A stretch of 64,000 bases of DNA from NCBI GenBank assembly GCA_963787375.1, contig CAWBCR010000017.1, positions 558,001 through 622,000 of the forward strand, given 5' to 3'. The notes under the pieces are model-generated. The model was not told the origin of the DNA, did not search any database, and saw only the letters and a program-made list of their open reading frames with translations. Position 1 is the first letter of the stretch; every line of letters starts with the position of its first letter. Positions 1 to 7,751 of this stretch are shown in pieces. The position numbers were made by a program, and so were the translations under genes. The DNA comes from CAWBCR01 sp963787375 (GTDB taxonomy: Bacteria > Chloroflexota > Anaerolineae > Aggregatilineales > UBA3940).

Positions 1-73
1 CCCCATGGCGGTATGTTATGGTATCCTAGATTGACTCCCTCTCGCATCGATGACACACCACGGAGGTATGACC

Positions 74-985
74 GTGACCGCGATTATTCTGGATGGCAAA
101 GTGATCGCCAAGCGCGTGCAGGACGAAGTCGCGCAGGCGGTGGTCGACATGAAGAAGAAGCATGGCGTCACGCCTGGCCTGGCTGCCGTGCTGGTCGGGG
201 AGAACCCGGCCTCGCAGATGTACGTCAAGATGAAGCGCAACCGCTGCGCCGAAGCTGGCATCGAGTCGTTTGGCTACGAGATGTCTGCCGACATCAGCCA
301 GGAAGAGCTTGAGAAGCTGATCCGGGACCTCAATGCCGATCCGAAGGTACACGGCATCCTGGTACAGCTCCCGCTGCCCGACCACCTCGATGACGACGCG
401 GCGCTGCTGACCATCAGCCTCGACAAAGACGTGGACGGCTTCCATCCGATCAACATTGGTCGCTTGGCGATGAAGGGTCGCGACCCGCAGTTCATCCCCG
501 CCACGCCCTACGGCTGCATGGTCCTGCTGCACGAAGCCGAGAAGCTGGTCCCCGGCTTCAAGATCGAAGGCTCGAATGCCGTCGTGCTGGGCCGCAGCAA
601 CATCGTCGGCATGCCGATGTCGCTGCTGCTGATCCACGCCAACGCGACCGTGACGGTTGTCCACAGCCGCACCAAAGACATCCCGTCGATTGTCAAGAAC
701 GCCGATATCGTCATCGGTGCGATGGGCCGCCCGGAGATGATCAAGGGCGAGTGGTTCAAGGAGGGCGCGGTTGCCATCGACGTGGCGACGGTCAAAGTCG
801 ACGATCCGTCTGCCCCCAAGGGCTATGTGTGGAAGGGCGACTTTGAATTCGAGGCGGCCAAAGAGCGCGTCGCCGCGATTACACCGGTGCCCGGTGGCGT
901 CGGCCCGATGACCATCGCCATGCTGCTCAAGAACACGCTGCGCGGCGCGGAGATTGCCATCGAAAAAGGCGTGGCTGTTTCGTGA
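74..985 (+). CDS. folD: Bifunctional methylene-THF dehydrogenase / methenyl-THF cyclohydrolase FolD
   Basis: Cytosolic one-carbon enzyme that interconverts 5,10-methylene-, 5,10-methenyl- and 10-formyl-tetrahydrofolate with NAD(P). The catalytic N-terminal domain shows the Y-x3-K pair in 'SQMYVKMKRN', then 'VQLPLPDHL' and 'DKDVDGFHP'. The Rossmann domain has 'VVLGRSNIVGMP' and the C-terminal signature 'PVPGGVGPMTIAML'. The length (303 aa) is normal. The start is taken as GTG at 74 because GGAGG at 62-66 sits 7 bases upstream. The in-frame ATGs at 50 and 68 are too far from or too close to that site. It is closed by a strong terminator, so it looks monocistronic here. It supplies one-carbon units, which suits a purine-handling neighbourhood, but the link is only by position. 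Confidence 0.96.
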   Translation: MTAIILDGKVIAKRVQDEVAQAVVDMKKKHGVTPGLAAVLVGENPASQMYVKMKRNRCAEAGIESFGYEMSADISQEELEKLIRDLNADPKVHGILVQLPLPDHLDDDAALLTISLDKDVDGFHPINIGRLAMKGRDPQFIPATPYGCMVLLHEAEKLVPGFKIEGSNAVVLGRSNIVGMPMSLLLIHANATVTVVHSRTKDIPSIVKNADIVIGAMGRPEMIKGEWFKEGAVAIDVATVKVDDPSAPKGYVWKGDFEFEAAKERVAAITPVPGGVGPMTIAMLLKNTLRGAEIAIEKGVAVS

Positions 986-997
986 TGTGCTGATTGA

Positions 998-1034
998 GGT
1001 GCCGGCGCCCTCGCAGGGCGCCGGCACCTTTTTT
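998..1034 (+). terminator. Rho-independent terminator after folD
   Basis: A perfect 13-bp stem (GGTGCCGGCGCCC, 998-1010, with its complement at 1016-1028) and a 5-base loop are followed by six T residues at 1029-1034. It lies 13 bases after the folD stop. Confidence 0.95.
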
Positions 1035-1060
1035 CTCCCTGAGAACTGAAAATCATCCTA

Positions 1061-1087
1061 TTGTGGTCGATATTGTTTTGTTATAAA
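1061..1087 (+). promoter_or_regulatory. Possible promoter of the purine catabolic operon
   Basis: TTGTGG (1061-1066) and TATAAA (1082-1087) lie between the folD terminator and the first aminohydrolase. The 15-base spacing is short for a sigma-70 promoter. The placement is right but the match is only fair. Confidence 0.35.
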
Positions 1088-1114
1088 CTGGGAGCATCTG
1101 GATAGGAAGTGGTT

Positions 1115-2473
1115 ATGCCCACGACACTGATCCGCCATGCGCACATACTGGTGTGCATGGACCCCGACCGCCGCGAGATCGCCGACGGCGGCCTGTTCAT
1201 CCACGACAACGTCATCGAGCAGGTTGCGGCCAGCGCCGACCTGCCCCAGCAAGCCGACCGGGTGATCGACCTTAGCGGGCACGTCGTGCTGCCGGGGATG
1301 GTCAACACCCACCACCATATGTACCAGACGCTCACCCGCGCCGTGCCCGCCGCGCAGGACGCCATCCTTTTTGACTGGCTGAAGACGCTGTACCCTATCT
1401 GGGCCAACCTGACCGCCGATGCCGTCTACACTTCGGCGCTGGTGGCGATGGCCGAGCTGATGCTGTCTGGCTGCACCACGTCCAGCGACCACCTATACAT
1501 CTTCCCCAACGACGCACGCATCGACGACGAAATCCGCGCCGCGCAGGAGATCGGGCTGCGCTTCCATGCAGCGCGCGGCTCGATGAGCCTGGGCGAGAGC
1601 AAAGGCGGCCTGCCGCCCGACCGGGTCGTGGAGGACGAGGCGGCGATCCTCAAGGACTGCCAGCGCGCCATCGAGACCTATCACGACGCGAGCCGCCACG
1701 CCATGCTGCGCGTCGTGCTGGCCCCCTGCTCGCCGTTTTCCGTGACGCCTGACCTGATGCGCGAGTCGGTGGCGATGGCGCAGCAGTATGGCGTCACACT
1801 GCACACCCATCTGGCTGAAACACGCGACGAGGAGCAGTTCTGCCTGGAGATGTTCTACAAGCGGCCCGTCGCGCTGATGGAAGACCTGGGTTGGATCGGC
1901 GAGAACGTATGGCACGCGCACTGCGTCCACATGAGCGAGCCGGAAGTCGAGTTGTTTGGCCGCACGCAGACCGGCGTCACGCACTGCCCCAGCAGCAACA
2001 TGCGGCTGGCCAGCGGCATCGCGCCGGTGACGCGTATGCGGCAGCATGGCGTGCCTGTCGGGCTGGGCGTCGACGGCTCGGCCAGCAACGACGGCAGCCA
2101 CATGCTGGGCGAGGCGCGCCAGGCGATGCTGCTTCAGCGCGTGAAAGAGGGCGACCCCGCCGCGCTGACCGCCCGTCAGGCGCTGGAACTCGCCACGCTG
2201 GGCGGCGCGTCGGTGCTGCGCCGCGACGACATCGGCTCGCTGGAGCCGGGCAAATGCGCCGACCTGATCGCCATCAGACTGGATCGTGTCGAATACGCTG
2301 GCGCGCTTCACGACCCGGTGGCGGCGGCGATGTTCTGCGCCCCGGTTGGCGTCGACTGGTCGATGATCAACGGGAGGGTGGTCGTCAAAGATAGCCATCT
2401 GGAGACAGTTGACCTCGGCCCGGTCATCGAGCACCACAACCGGATCGCGCAGGCAATGGTCAACGGGGAGTGA
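1115..2473 (+). CDS. 8-oxoguanine deaminase-like amidohydrolase
   Basis: Metal-dependent aminohydrolase of the SsnA/TrzN/8-oxoguanine deaminase group, expected to deaminate 8-oxoguanine or a related aminopurine to urate or an oxopurine in the cytosol. Metal ligands are visible: HxH in 'NTHHHMYQTLTR', His in 'HTHLAETRDEE', His in 'HAHCVHMSE' and Asp in 'GVDGSASNDGS'. The segment 'FDWLKTLYPIWA' is characteristic of the 8-oxoguanine deaminase/hydroxyatrazine branch. The start is ATG 1115, with AGGAAG at 1104-1109; an upstream GTG at 1109 overlaps the ribosome-binding site. The 452-aa length is normal. The next gene starts 5 bases after the stop. The substrate is inferred from family and context, and guanine or hydroxy-triazine deamination cannot be excluded. 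Confidence 0.85.
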   Translation: MPTTLIRHAHILVCMDPDRREIADGGLFIHDNVIEQVAASADLPQQADRVIDLSGHVVLPGMVNTHHHMYQTLTRAVPAAQDAILFDWLKTLYPIWANLTADAVYTSALVAMAELMLSGCTTSSDHLYIFPNDARIDDEIRAAQEIGLRFHAARGSMSLGESKGGLPPDRVVEDEAAILKDCQRAIETYHDASRHAMLRVVLAPCSPFSVTPDLMRESVAMAQQYGVTLHTHLAETRDEEQFCLEMFYKRPVALMEDLGWIGENVWHAHCVHMSEPEVELFGRTQTGVTHCPSSNMRLASGIAPVTRMRQHGVPVGLGVDGSASNDGSHMLGEARQAMLLQRVKEGDPAALTARQALELATLGGASVLRRDDIGSLEPGKCADLIAIRLDRVEYAGALHDPVAAAMFCAPVGVDWSMINGRVVVKDSHLETVDLGPVIEHHNRIAQAMVNGE

Positions 2474-2478
2474 CGGCC

Positions 2479-3891
2479 ATGACACGCACTATCATCAGCG
2501 GCGGGACGCTGGTCTCGCCGCAGGGAACGCTCCGGGCCGATCTGCTGATCGAGGGCGAGCAGGTCGTGGGTATCGTGGCGGCGGCGCAGCCCGGCCCTGG
2601 CGATAGCGTGATCGACGCGTCCGGGCTGCTGGTGCTGCCCGGCGTGGTCGATGCGCACACGCACATCCAGCTCGACACCGGCATCTACCAGACTGCCGAC
2701 AACTGGGAGATCGGCACGAAAGCGGCAGCAGCGGGCGGTGTGACGACGGTGATCGACTTCGCCAACCAGATCAAGGGCCGACCCTTCAAAGATGCGCTCG
2801 ACGCACGCTGCGCCGAAGCCGCCCCGGCGATTATCGACTATGCGTTTCACATGGTCATTCTGGAGCCCGCTGGCGACGACGCGCAGCTTGCGCGGGATCT
2901 GGCAAGCCTGCTCGACCTGGGTGTCACCAGCCTGAAGTTGTTCACCACCTACCGGCCCAACTATTACCTCGACGACGCCCGGCTGCTGCGCATCTTCCGC
3001 GCGCTGCCGGAGGGCATGATCGCGATGGTGCACTGTGAGAACGATGCCATCGTAAGTGAAGCTACCGGGCGGCTGGTCGCCGAGGGCCACACCGGCTGGC
3101 GTTATCATGCGAAAGCTCGGCCCCAGGTGGCAGAGGTCGAGGCGGTCAACCGTATCACGTTCCTGGCTGATCAGGCCGGCGTGCCGGTGTACATCGCGCA
3201 CTGCACCAACGACGACACGCTGGCGGTGGTCGAGGAAGCGCGCCTGCGCGGCCAGCCTGTCTACTGCGAGACGTGCCCGCAGTACCTGCTGCTCGACGAT
3301 GGCGTGTACGACGGCCCTCACCCGGAGCGCTATATCCTCCAGCCGCCGCTGCGCGAGCGCGAGAACCTCGATCTGCTGTGGCAGCGTGTCTCGCCCGACT
3401 TTGGCGCAGTCGTCGACGTGATCTCGACTGACACCTGTGATTACACCATCCAGCAGAAGACCGAGCACAACACGTTTACCGAGACGCCAGGCGGCCTGCC
3501 GGGCATCGAGACGCTGCTGCCGCTGGTCTACACCTACGGCGTGTGCGCGGAGTATGCCGAACTGGGCTTCGATCTGCCGCATATGGTCCGCATGCTGTGC
3601 GCCAACCCCGCGAAGCTATTCGGGCTGTACCCGCGTAAAGGGGCGCTTCAGGTAGGCAGCGACGCCGACGTGGTGTTGTATGACCCCGCGCTGGAGAAGA
3701 CCATCCAGCACAAGAACCTGCATTACCTGGCTGGCTATTCTCCCTATGATGGGATGCACGTTCAAGGCGAGGTCGTCATGACGCTTGCGCGCGGGGAGAT
3801 TGTCTACAACCGGGGCGTGTTCCCGGCAGGTGTGGGGCGCGGCCAGTTCGTGCCCGGCGGGCCCTTCGCGCCCGAATCGATGGAGCGGTAG
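2479..3891 (+). CDS. Dihydropyrimidinase / hydantoinase family cyclic amidohydrolase (HyuA-like)
   Basis: Binuclear-metal cyclic amidohydrolase that opens a hydantoin- or dihydropyrimidine-type ring to an N-carbamoyl acid. The ligand set looks complete: HxH in 'DAHTHIQ', the carboxylated Lys in 'VTSLKLFTTYRP', His in 'MVHCEND', His in 'YIAHCTNDD' and Asp in 'ISTDTCDY'. The start is ATG 2479 with GGGGAG at 2465-2470 upstream. The GTG at 2470 overlaps the previous stop and has no spacing to a ribosome-binding site. At 470 aa it matches bacterial D-hydantoinases. It sits between two deaminases and ahead of two carbamoyltransferases and carbamate kinase, so a ureido-acid product feeding transcarbamylation is a sensible inference. 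Allantoinase activity is an alternative. Confidence 0.85.
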   Translation: MTRTIISGGTLVSPQGTLRADLLIEGEQVVGIVAAAQPGPGDSVIDASGLLVLPGVVDAHTHIQLDTGIYQTADNWEIGTKAAAAGGVTTVIDFANQIKGRPFKDALDARCAEAAPAIIDYAFHMVILEPAGDDAQLARDLASLLDLGVTSLKLFTTYRPNYYLDDARLLRIFRALPEGMIAMVHCENDAIVSEATGRLVAEGHTGWRYHAKARPQVAEVEAVNRITFLADQAGVPVYIAHCTNDDTLAVVEEARLRGQPVYCETCPQYLLLDDGVYDGPHPERYILQPPLRERENLDLLWQRVSPDFGAVVDVISTDTCDYTIQQKTEHNTFTETPGGLPGIETLLPLVYTYGVCAEYAELGFDLPHMVRMLCANPAKLFGLYPRKGALQVGSDADVVLYDPALEKTIQHKNLHYLAGYSPYDGMHVQGEVVMTLARGEIVYNRGVFPAGVGRGQFVPGGPFAPESMER

Positions 3892-3899
3892 GAGAGAAC

Positions 3900-5612
3900 A
3901 TGGAACGCGAGAAGCTGGTACGCATCGCACGCGGGGATCAACCCGCAGCGGTTCTGCTCAAGAACGCTAACCTGGTCAATACATTCACCGGCGAGGTGTA
4001 CCGCACGGAGATCGCCATCCGGCGCTCGCGGATTGTGGGGCTGGGCGAGGGCTACGAAGCTGAGACGGTCATCGATCTCGACGGACGCTATGTAGCCCCC
4101 GGCTACATCGACGCCCATGTCCACATCGAAAGCTCGATGTGCGTCCCGCGTGAGTTCGCCAAGGCGGTTATCCCGCGCGGTGTGACGTCAGTCGTCACCG
4201 ACCCCCACGAGATCGCCAACGTGCTGGGGCTGGAGGGCATCAGTTTCATGCTCGATCAGGCCAAGTATGGTCCGTTGAGCATGTACGTGATGGCCTCGTC
4301 GTGCGTCCCGGCGACCCACATGGAGACGACCGGCGCAACGCTGGAGGCGCACGATATCGAGCACCTGCGCAGTGATCGGTGGGTGCTGGGCCTGGCCGAG
4401 ATGATGAATTACCCCGGAGTCGTATTTGGCGATAAAATCGTGCTCGACAAGCTGGAGGCCTTCGAGGGAAGCATCATTGATGGCCACTGCCCCGGCATGA
4501 CGGGCAAGCTTCTCAATGCTTACGTCGCCGCCGGTATCATGTCCGACCATGAATGTACAACTGTAGAGGAAGCGCGCGAAAAGCTGCGCTTGGGTATGAC
4601 GCTTTTTATCCGCGAGGCCACCAACGCCCATAATCTGCTTGCTCTGCTGCCGGTCATCACACCCGACAACAGCCATCGCATCTGCTTCTGCACCGACGAC
4701 CGCCAGCCTGCCGACCTGCTCGACCAGGGATCGATTGATTACATGGTGCGGACGGCCATCGAGAACGGCATCGATCCGGTGCGGGCGATCCAGATGGGCA
4801 CCATCAACACCGCCAACTACTTCGGCCTGCGCGACCGGGGTGGCATCACCCCCGGCGGGCGCGCCGACTTCTTCATCTTCTCCGACCTTAACAACCCGGT
4901 TGCTGAGCAGGTCTATCGTGGCGGCTACCTGGTCGCCGAGAACGGCGAGATGCTGCCCATCCAGGAGCCGCGCCGGCCCATCCAGCTTCGCAGCACGGTG
5001 AACGTCCGCTGGGAGACGGTCGACTTCGCCATCCCCGCCGAGACGGCCCAAGTGCGGGTCATCGGCAGCATCCCCGACCAGCTTGTCACCGAGCACCGCA
5101 TCGAAGATGTGAAACAGGTTGATGGCTTCGCTGTCTCGGACCCGGAGCGTGACATCCTCAAGATGGCCGTCATCGAGCGTCACCGCGCCGGTGGGCACAT
5201 GGGCAAGGGCTTCATCCAGGGCATCGGCCTCAAGCGCGGCGCTATCGCCGGGACTGTCGCCCACGACCATCACAACCTGGTCGTGATCGGCGTCGATGAC
5301 GAGAGCATGATGGTCGCCGCGAGGGCCGTCGCCGATATGGGCGGTGGGTTGGCCGCCGTCGACGGCGGCGAAGTGATCGCGCGGCTGCCGCTGCCCGTCG
5401 CCGGGCTGATGTCTGACCGGCCCATTGCCGAGGTCCGCGCGGCGATGGACGAGCTGCTGGCAGCGGCCCGCCGGCTTGGCTCGCCGCTGCATGACCCGTT
5501 CATGGCGATGAGTTTCATGGCGCTGGAAGTGATCCCCCGCCTCAAGCTGACTGATGTCGGCCTGATCGATGTCGACCAGTTCAAGGAGGTCGACCTGTTT
5601 GTAAAGAACTAA
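3900..5612 (+). CDS. ade: Adenine deaminase
   Basis: Converts adenine to hypoxanthine and ammonia; a binuclear Mn/Fe enzyme of the bacterial AdeC family, cytosolic. The signature stretches 'YIDAHVHIESSM', 'VVTDPHEIANV', 'DGHCPGMTGK' and 'CFCTDDRQPADLL' are present. So is the family's C-terminal domain, with 'ERHRAGGHMGKGF' and 'GTVAHDHHNLVVIG'. The length of 570 aa is typical. The start is ATG 3900 with GGAGAG just upstream, 8 bases after the hydantoinase stop, so co-translation is likely. It provides the entry of adenine into the same catabolic route. A short hairpin with a TTTT tail follows. Confidence 0.96.
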   Translation: MEREKLVRIARGDQPAAVLLKNANLVNTFTGEVYRTEIAIRRSRIVGLGEGYEAETVIDLDGRYVAPGYIDAHVHIESSMCVPREFAKAVIPRGVTSVVTDPHEIANVLGLEGISFMLDQAKYGPLSMYVMASSCVPATHMETTGATLEAHDIEHLRSDRWVLGLAEMMNYPGVVFGDKIVLDKLEAFEGSIIDGHCPGMTGKLLNAYVAAGIMSDHECTTVEEAREKLRLGMTLFIREATNAHNLLALLPVITPDNSHRICFCTDDRQPADLLDQGSIDYMVRTAIENGIDPVRAIQMGTINTANYFGLRDRGGITPGGRADFFIFSDLNNPVAEQVYRGGYLVAENGEMLPIQEPRRPIQLRSTVNVRWETVDFAIPAETAQVRVIGSIPDQLVTEHRIEDVKQVDGFAVSDPERDILKMAVIERHRAGGHMGKGFIQGIGLKRGAIAGTVAHDHHNLVVIGVDDESMMVAARAVADMGGGLAAVDGGEVIARLPLPVAGLMSDRPIAEVRAAMDELLAAARRLGSPLHDPFMAMSFMALEVIPRLKLTDVGLIDVDQFKEVDLFVKN

Positions 5613-5624
5613 ACGTGTCTTGGG

Positions 5625-5644
5625 CAGCACCCCTGTGCTGTTTT
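5625..5644 (+). terminator. Weak terminator-like hairpin after ade
   Basis: CAGCAC (5625-5630), a CCCT loop, GTGCTG (5635-5640) and TTTT. The 6-bp stem is short, so it may only reduce read-through into the carbamoyltransferase genes. Confidence 0.5.
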
Positions 5645-5676
5645 GAGAAATTCTGATCTGTTAGGAGATGTAAATC

Positions 5677-6630
5677 ATGCGTAGTTTTGCAGGCCGTGAC
5701 ATTCTCTCATTGAAGGACTTTGAGCGTCACGAATTCTTCCGGGTCTTCGAAGTGGCTGCCCGGCTGGAGCCGCATGCCAGGGATCGCCGCAACGGCGATC
5801 TGCTCAAAGAAAAGACCTTGGTGACCGCCTTTTACCAGCCCAGCACTCGCACTCGCCTGGCGACGGAAGCAGCTATGCACCGCCTCGGCGGGCATGTGAC
5901 TGGCTTCTCCGATGCGAAGATGACCCGTGCTGGTGACTTCTATCAGGAAGGCATTCAGGATACGGTCAAGATGCTGGAGTACTATGGCGACGTGATCGCC
6001 ATGCGGCATTTCCAGCAGGGCGCGCCCGCCGAAGCGGCCATGCACGCCAGCGTGCCGGTTATCAACTGCGGCGATGGCTGGGGTGAGCATCCCACGCAGG
6101 TCATCACCGACCTGCTGACCATCTACCGCGAGCGGGGCACGCTCGATGGCCTGACATGGGTCCTCATTGGCGACATGCGGATGCGCACCATGCACAGCAT
6201 CAGCTATGCGCTCAGCAAGTTCGACACGCAGGTCTACGTCGTCGCTCCGGATGACATGTATTTCCTGCCGGAGTTTGCCCAGGAAGTGACCGATATGGGC
6301 CTGCGCTGGGAGCGCAAGGAGCACATCGAGCAGGTAGTCGGTGAGGCCGACGTGATCTACATGGAGCCGGTGGTCCAGCCCGACTACACCAAGTCGCGCG
6401 TGGAGGTCACCGAGGACAAGGGTCGCACCCCGGCCAACTATCAGGTCAACAAGAAGCTGCTGTTTGAGAAAGCCAAGTCGGACGCTATCGTGCTGCACTC
6501 GCTTCCCCGCCAGGACGAGCTGTCGACGGATGTCGATACCACGCGTCACCAGCGCTACTGGGTCGAAGCCTACAACGGCGTGCTGACGCGCATGGCGCTG
6601 TTGGCGCTGATCCTCGGTGCGATGGAATAG
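5677..6630 (+). CDS. ATCase-like carbamoyltransferase of unknown acceptor specificity
   Basis: Aspartate/ornithine carbamoyltransferase superfamily (317 aa), closest in layout to the ATCase catalytic chain. The carbamoyl-phosphate site is intact: 'STRTR' at 56-60, 'HPTQ' at 138-141, and Arg170 in 'GDMRMRTMHS', which corresponds to E. coli Arg167. The ATCase 80s loop, normally carrying Ser80 and Lys84, reads 'RAGDFYQEG' at 84-92 and lacks both. The 'YMTRVQ' aspartate-binding segment reads 'YMEPVV' at 228-233, so the Arg229 and Gln231 equivalents are missing. 'HSLPRQDEL' (274-282) replaces HPLPR. Aspartate is therefore an unlikely acceptor. It sits with a second carbamoyltransferase and carbamate kinase, suggesting catabolic use. 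No pyrI-like regulatory gene is adjacent. The ribosome-binding site is AGGAGA before ATG 5677. Confidence 0.85.
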   Translation: MRSFAGRDILSLKDFERHEFFRVFEVAARLEPHARDRRNGDLLKEKTLVTAFYQPSTRTRLATEAAMHRLGGHVTGFSDAKMTRAGDFYQEGIQDTVKMLEYYGDVIAMRHFQQGAPAEAAMHASVPVINCGDGWGEHPTQVITDLLTIYRERGTLDGLTWVLIGDMRMRTMHSISYALSKFDTQVYVVAPDDMYFLPEFAQEVTDMGLRWERKEHIEQVVGEADVIYMEPVVQPDYTKSRVEVTEDKGRTPANYQVNKKLLFEKAKSDAIVLHSLPRQDELSTDVDTTRHQRYWVEAYNGVLTRMALLALILGAME

Positions 6631-6663
6631 CTCGCACACCGGGCTATTGAACGGAAAGACTCG

Positions 6664-6695
6664 GGGGCGATGTCGACACCTGCCAGCATCGCCCC
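6664..6695. other. Inverted repeat between the two carbamoyltransferase genes
   Basis: GGGGCGATG (6664-6672) is exactly complementary to CATCGCCCC (6687-6695) around a 14-base loop. No T tract follows, so it may be an mRNA stability or processing hairpin rather than a terminator. Confidence 0.6.
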
Positions 6696-6725
6696 GCTCA
6701 GCTTCTGATAGACAAAGGAGAAATC

Positions 6726-7712
6726 ATGCAAACCCATCTGTCCGGGCGTGACATGATCACGACACAGGAATGGACCCGCGACGAGCTCAACACCGTCTTT
6801 GATGTGGCTTTCGACCTGAAGCGCAAGCGCGCGCTGGGTGAGCCGCACGCTTATCTTCGCGACAAAGTGCTGGCGATGTTGTTCTTCTTCTCCAGCACGC
6901 GCACCCGCGTCAGTTTTGAGGCGGGCATGGCGCAGCTTGGCGGGCACGCGGAGTTTGTCGAGAGCCGCACCACGCAGATTTCCCACGGCGACACCGCCAA
7001 GGAGATCGGCGAGATCATTGGCCGCTATTGCGACGGTATCGCCATCCGCCAGGTTGACTGGGGTGCGGGCAACCAGTACATCCGCGACGTGGCCGAGGCC
7101 AGCCGCGTGCCGGTGCTCAACATGCAGTGCGACTATTACCACCCCTTCCAGGCGCTGGCTGACATGCACACCATCTTCGAGCGCTTCGGGCGCGACCCGC
7201 GCGGCAAGACGCTCAACGTAAGTTGGGCCTACGCGGCCAGCTATCAGAAGCCGCTGTCGGTGCCGCAGAGCCTGATCATGCTGGCTACCCGCTACGGCAT
7301 GAACGTCCGGCTGACCCGCCCGCCGGAGTTCAAGATCATGCCGGAGATCGAGGACATCGCGCGCGATAATGCGCACCAGCACGGCGGCAGCTTCGAGGTC
7401 CTGGATGACTTCGACGCGGGCTTCAAGGGCGCGGATGTGGTCTATCCCAAGAGCTGGGGGGCGATGCTGACCACCACTGACGACAAGGAATCGGCGGAGA
7501 TCGCCAAGAAGTACACCGACTGGATCGCCGACGAGCGCCGCATGGACCTGACCAAAGACAAAGCCGGCTACTGGATGCACTGCCTGCCTGCCGACCGCAA
7601 CATCGAGGTGACGGACGCCGTCATCGACGGGCCGCACAGCATCGCCTACGATGAGGCTGAGAACCGGCTGCATGTCCAGAAGGCTGTCATGGCCCTCACC
7701 ATGCGCTCGTAG
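6726..7712 (+). CDS. ygeW: YgeW-type (knotted) carbamoyltransferase
   Basis: 328-aa transcarbamylase resembling E. coli YgeW. The match is visible in 'SSTRTR' (56-61), 'QISHGDT' (84-90), 'QCDYYHPFQALADM', 'WAYAASYQKPLSVPQ' (167-181) and 'MHCLPADR'. The proline-containing 'KPLSVPQ' segment corresponds to the loop that makes the trefoil knot in AOTCase/SOTCase/YgeW structures, so this is not an ordinary OTCase. In E. coli, ygeW lies in a purine-degradation cluster with ssnA, hyuA and yqeA (carbamate kinase), and the same set is grouped here. The probable role is phosphorolysis of a ureido intermediate to carbamoyl phosphate. The start is ATG 6726 after AAGGAG. Confidence 0.85.
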   Translation: MQTHLSGRDMITTQEWTRDELNTVFDVAFDLKRKRALGEPHAYLRDKVLAMLFFFSSTRTRVSFEAGMAQLGGHAEFVESRTTQISHGDTAKEIGEIIGRYCDGIAIRQVDWGAGNQYIRDVAEASRVPVLNMQCDYYHPFQALADMHTIFERFGRDPRGKTLNVSWAYAASYQKPLSVPQSLIMLATRYGMNVRLTRPPEFKIMPEIEDIARDNAHQHGGSFEVLDDFDAGFKGADVVYPKSWGAMLTTTDDKESAEIAKKYTDWIADERRMDLTKDKAGYWMHCLPADRNIEVTDAVIDGPHSIAYDEAENRLHVQKAVMALTMRS

Positions 7713-7751
7713 CGTGGCCGAGTTGATCCGCAATCACTAAAGAGGAAACCG

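Noticed and set aside
2308..3582. A 424-codon open frame antisense to the hydantoinase gene
   Set aside because: Shadow of the real gene; it spans the junction of two clear + strand genes and has no conserved motif.
4188..5630. A 480-codon open frame antisense to adenine deaminase
   Set aside because: Composition is that of a shadow frame and there is no ribosome-binding site. The + strand gene is unambiguous.
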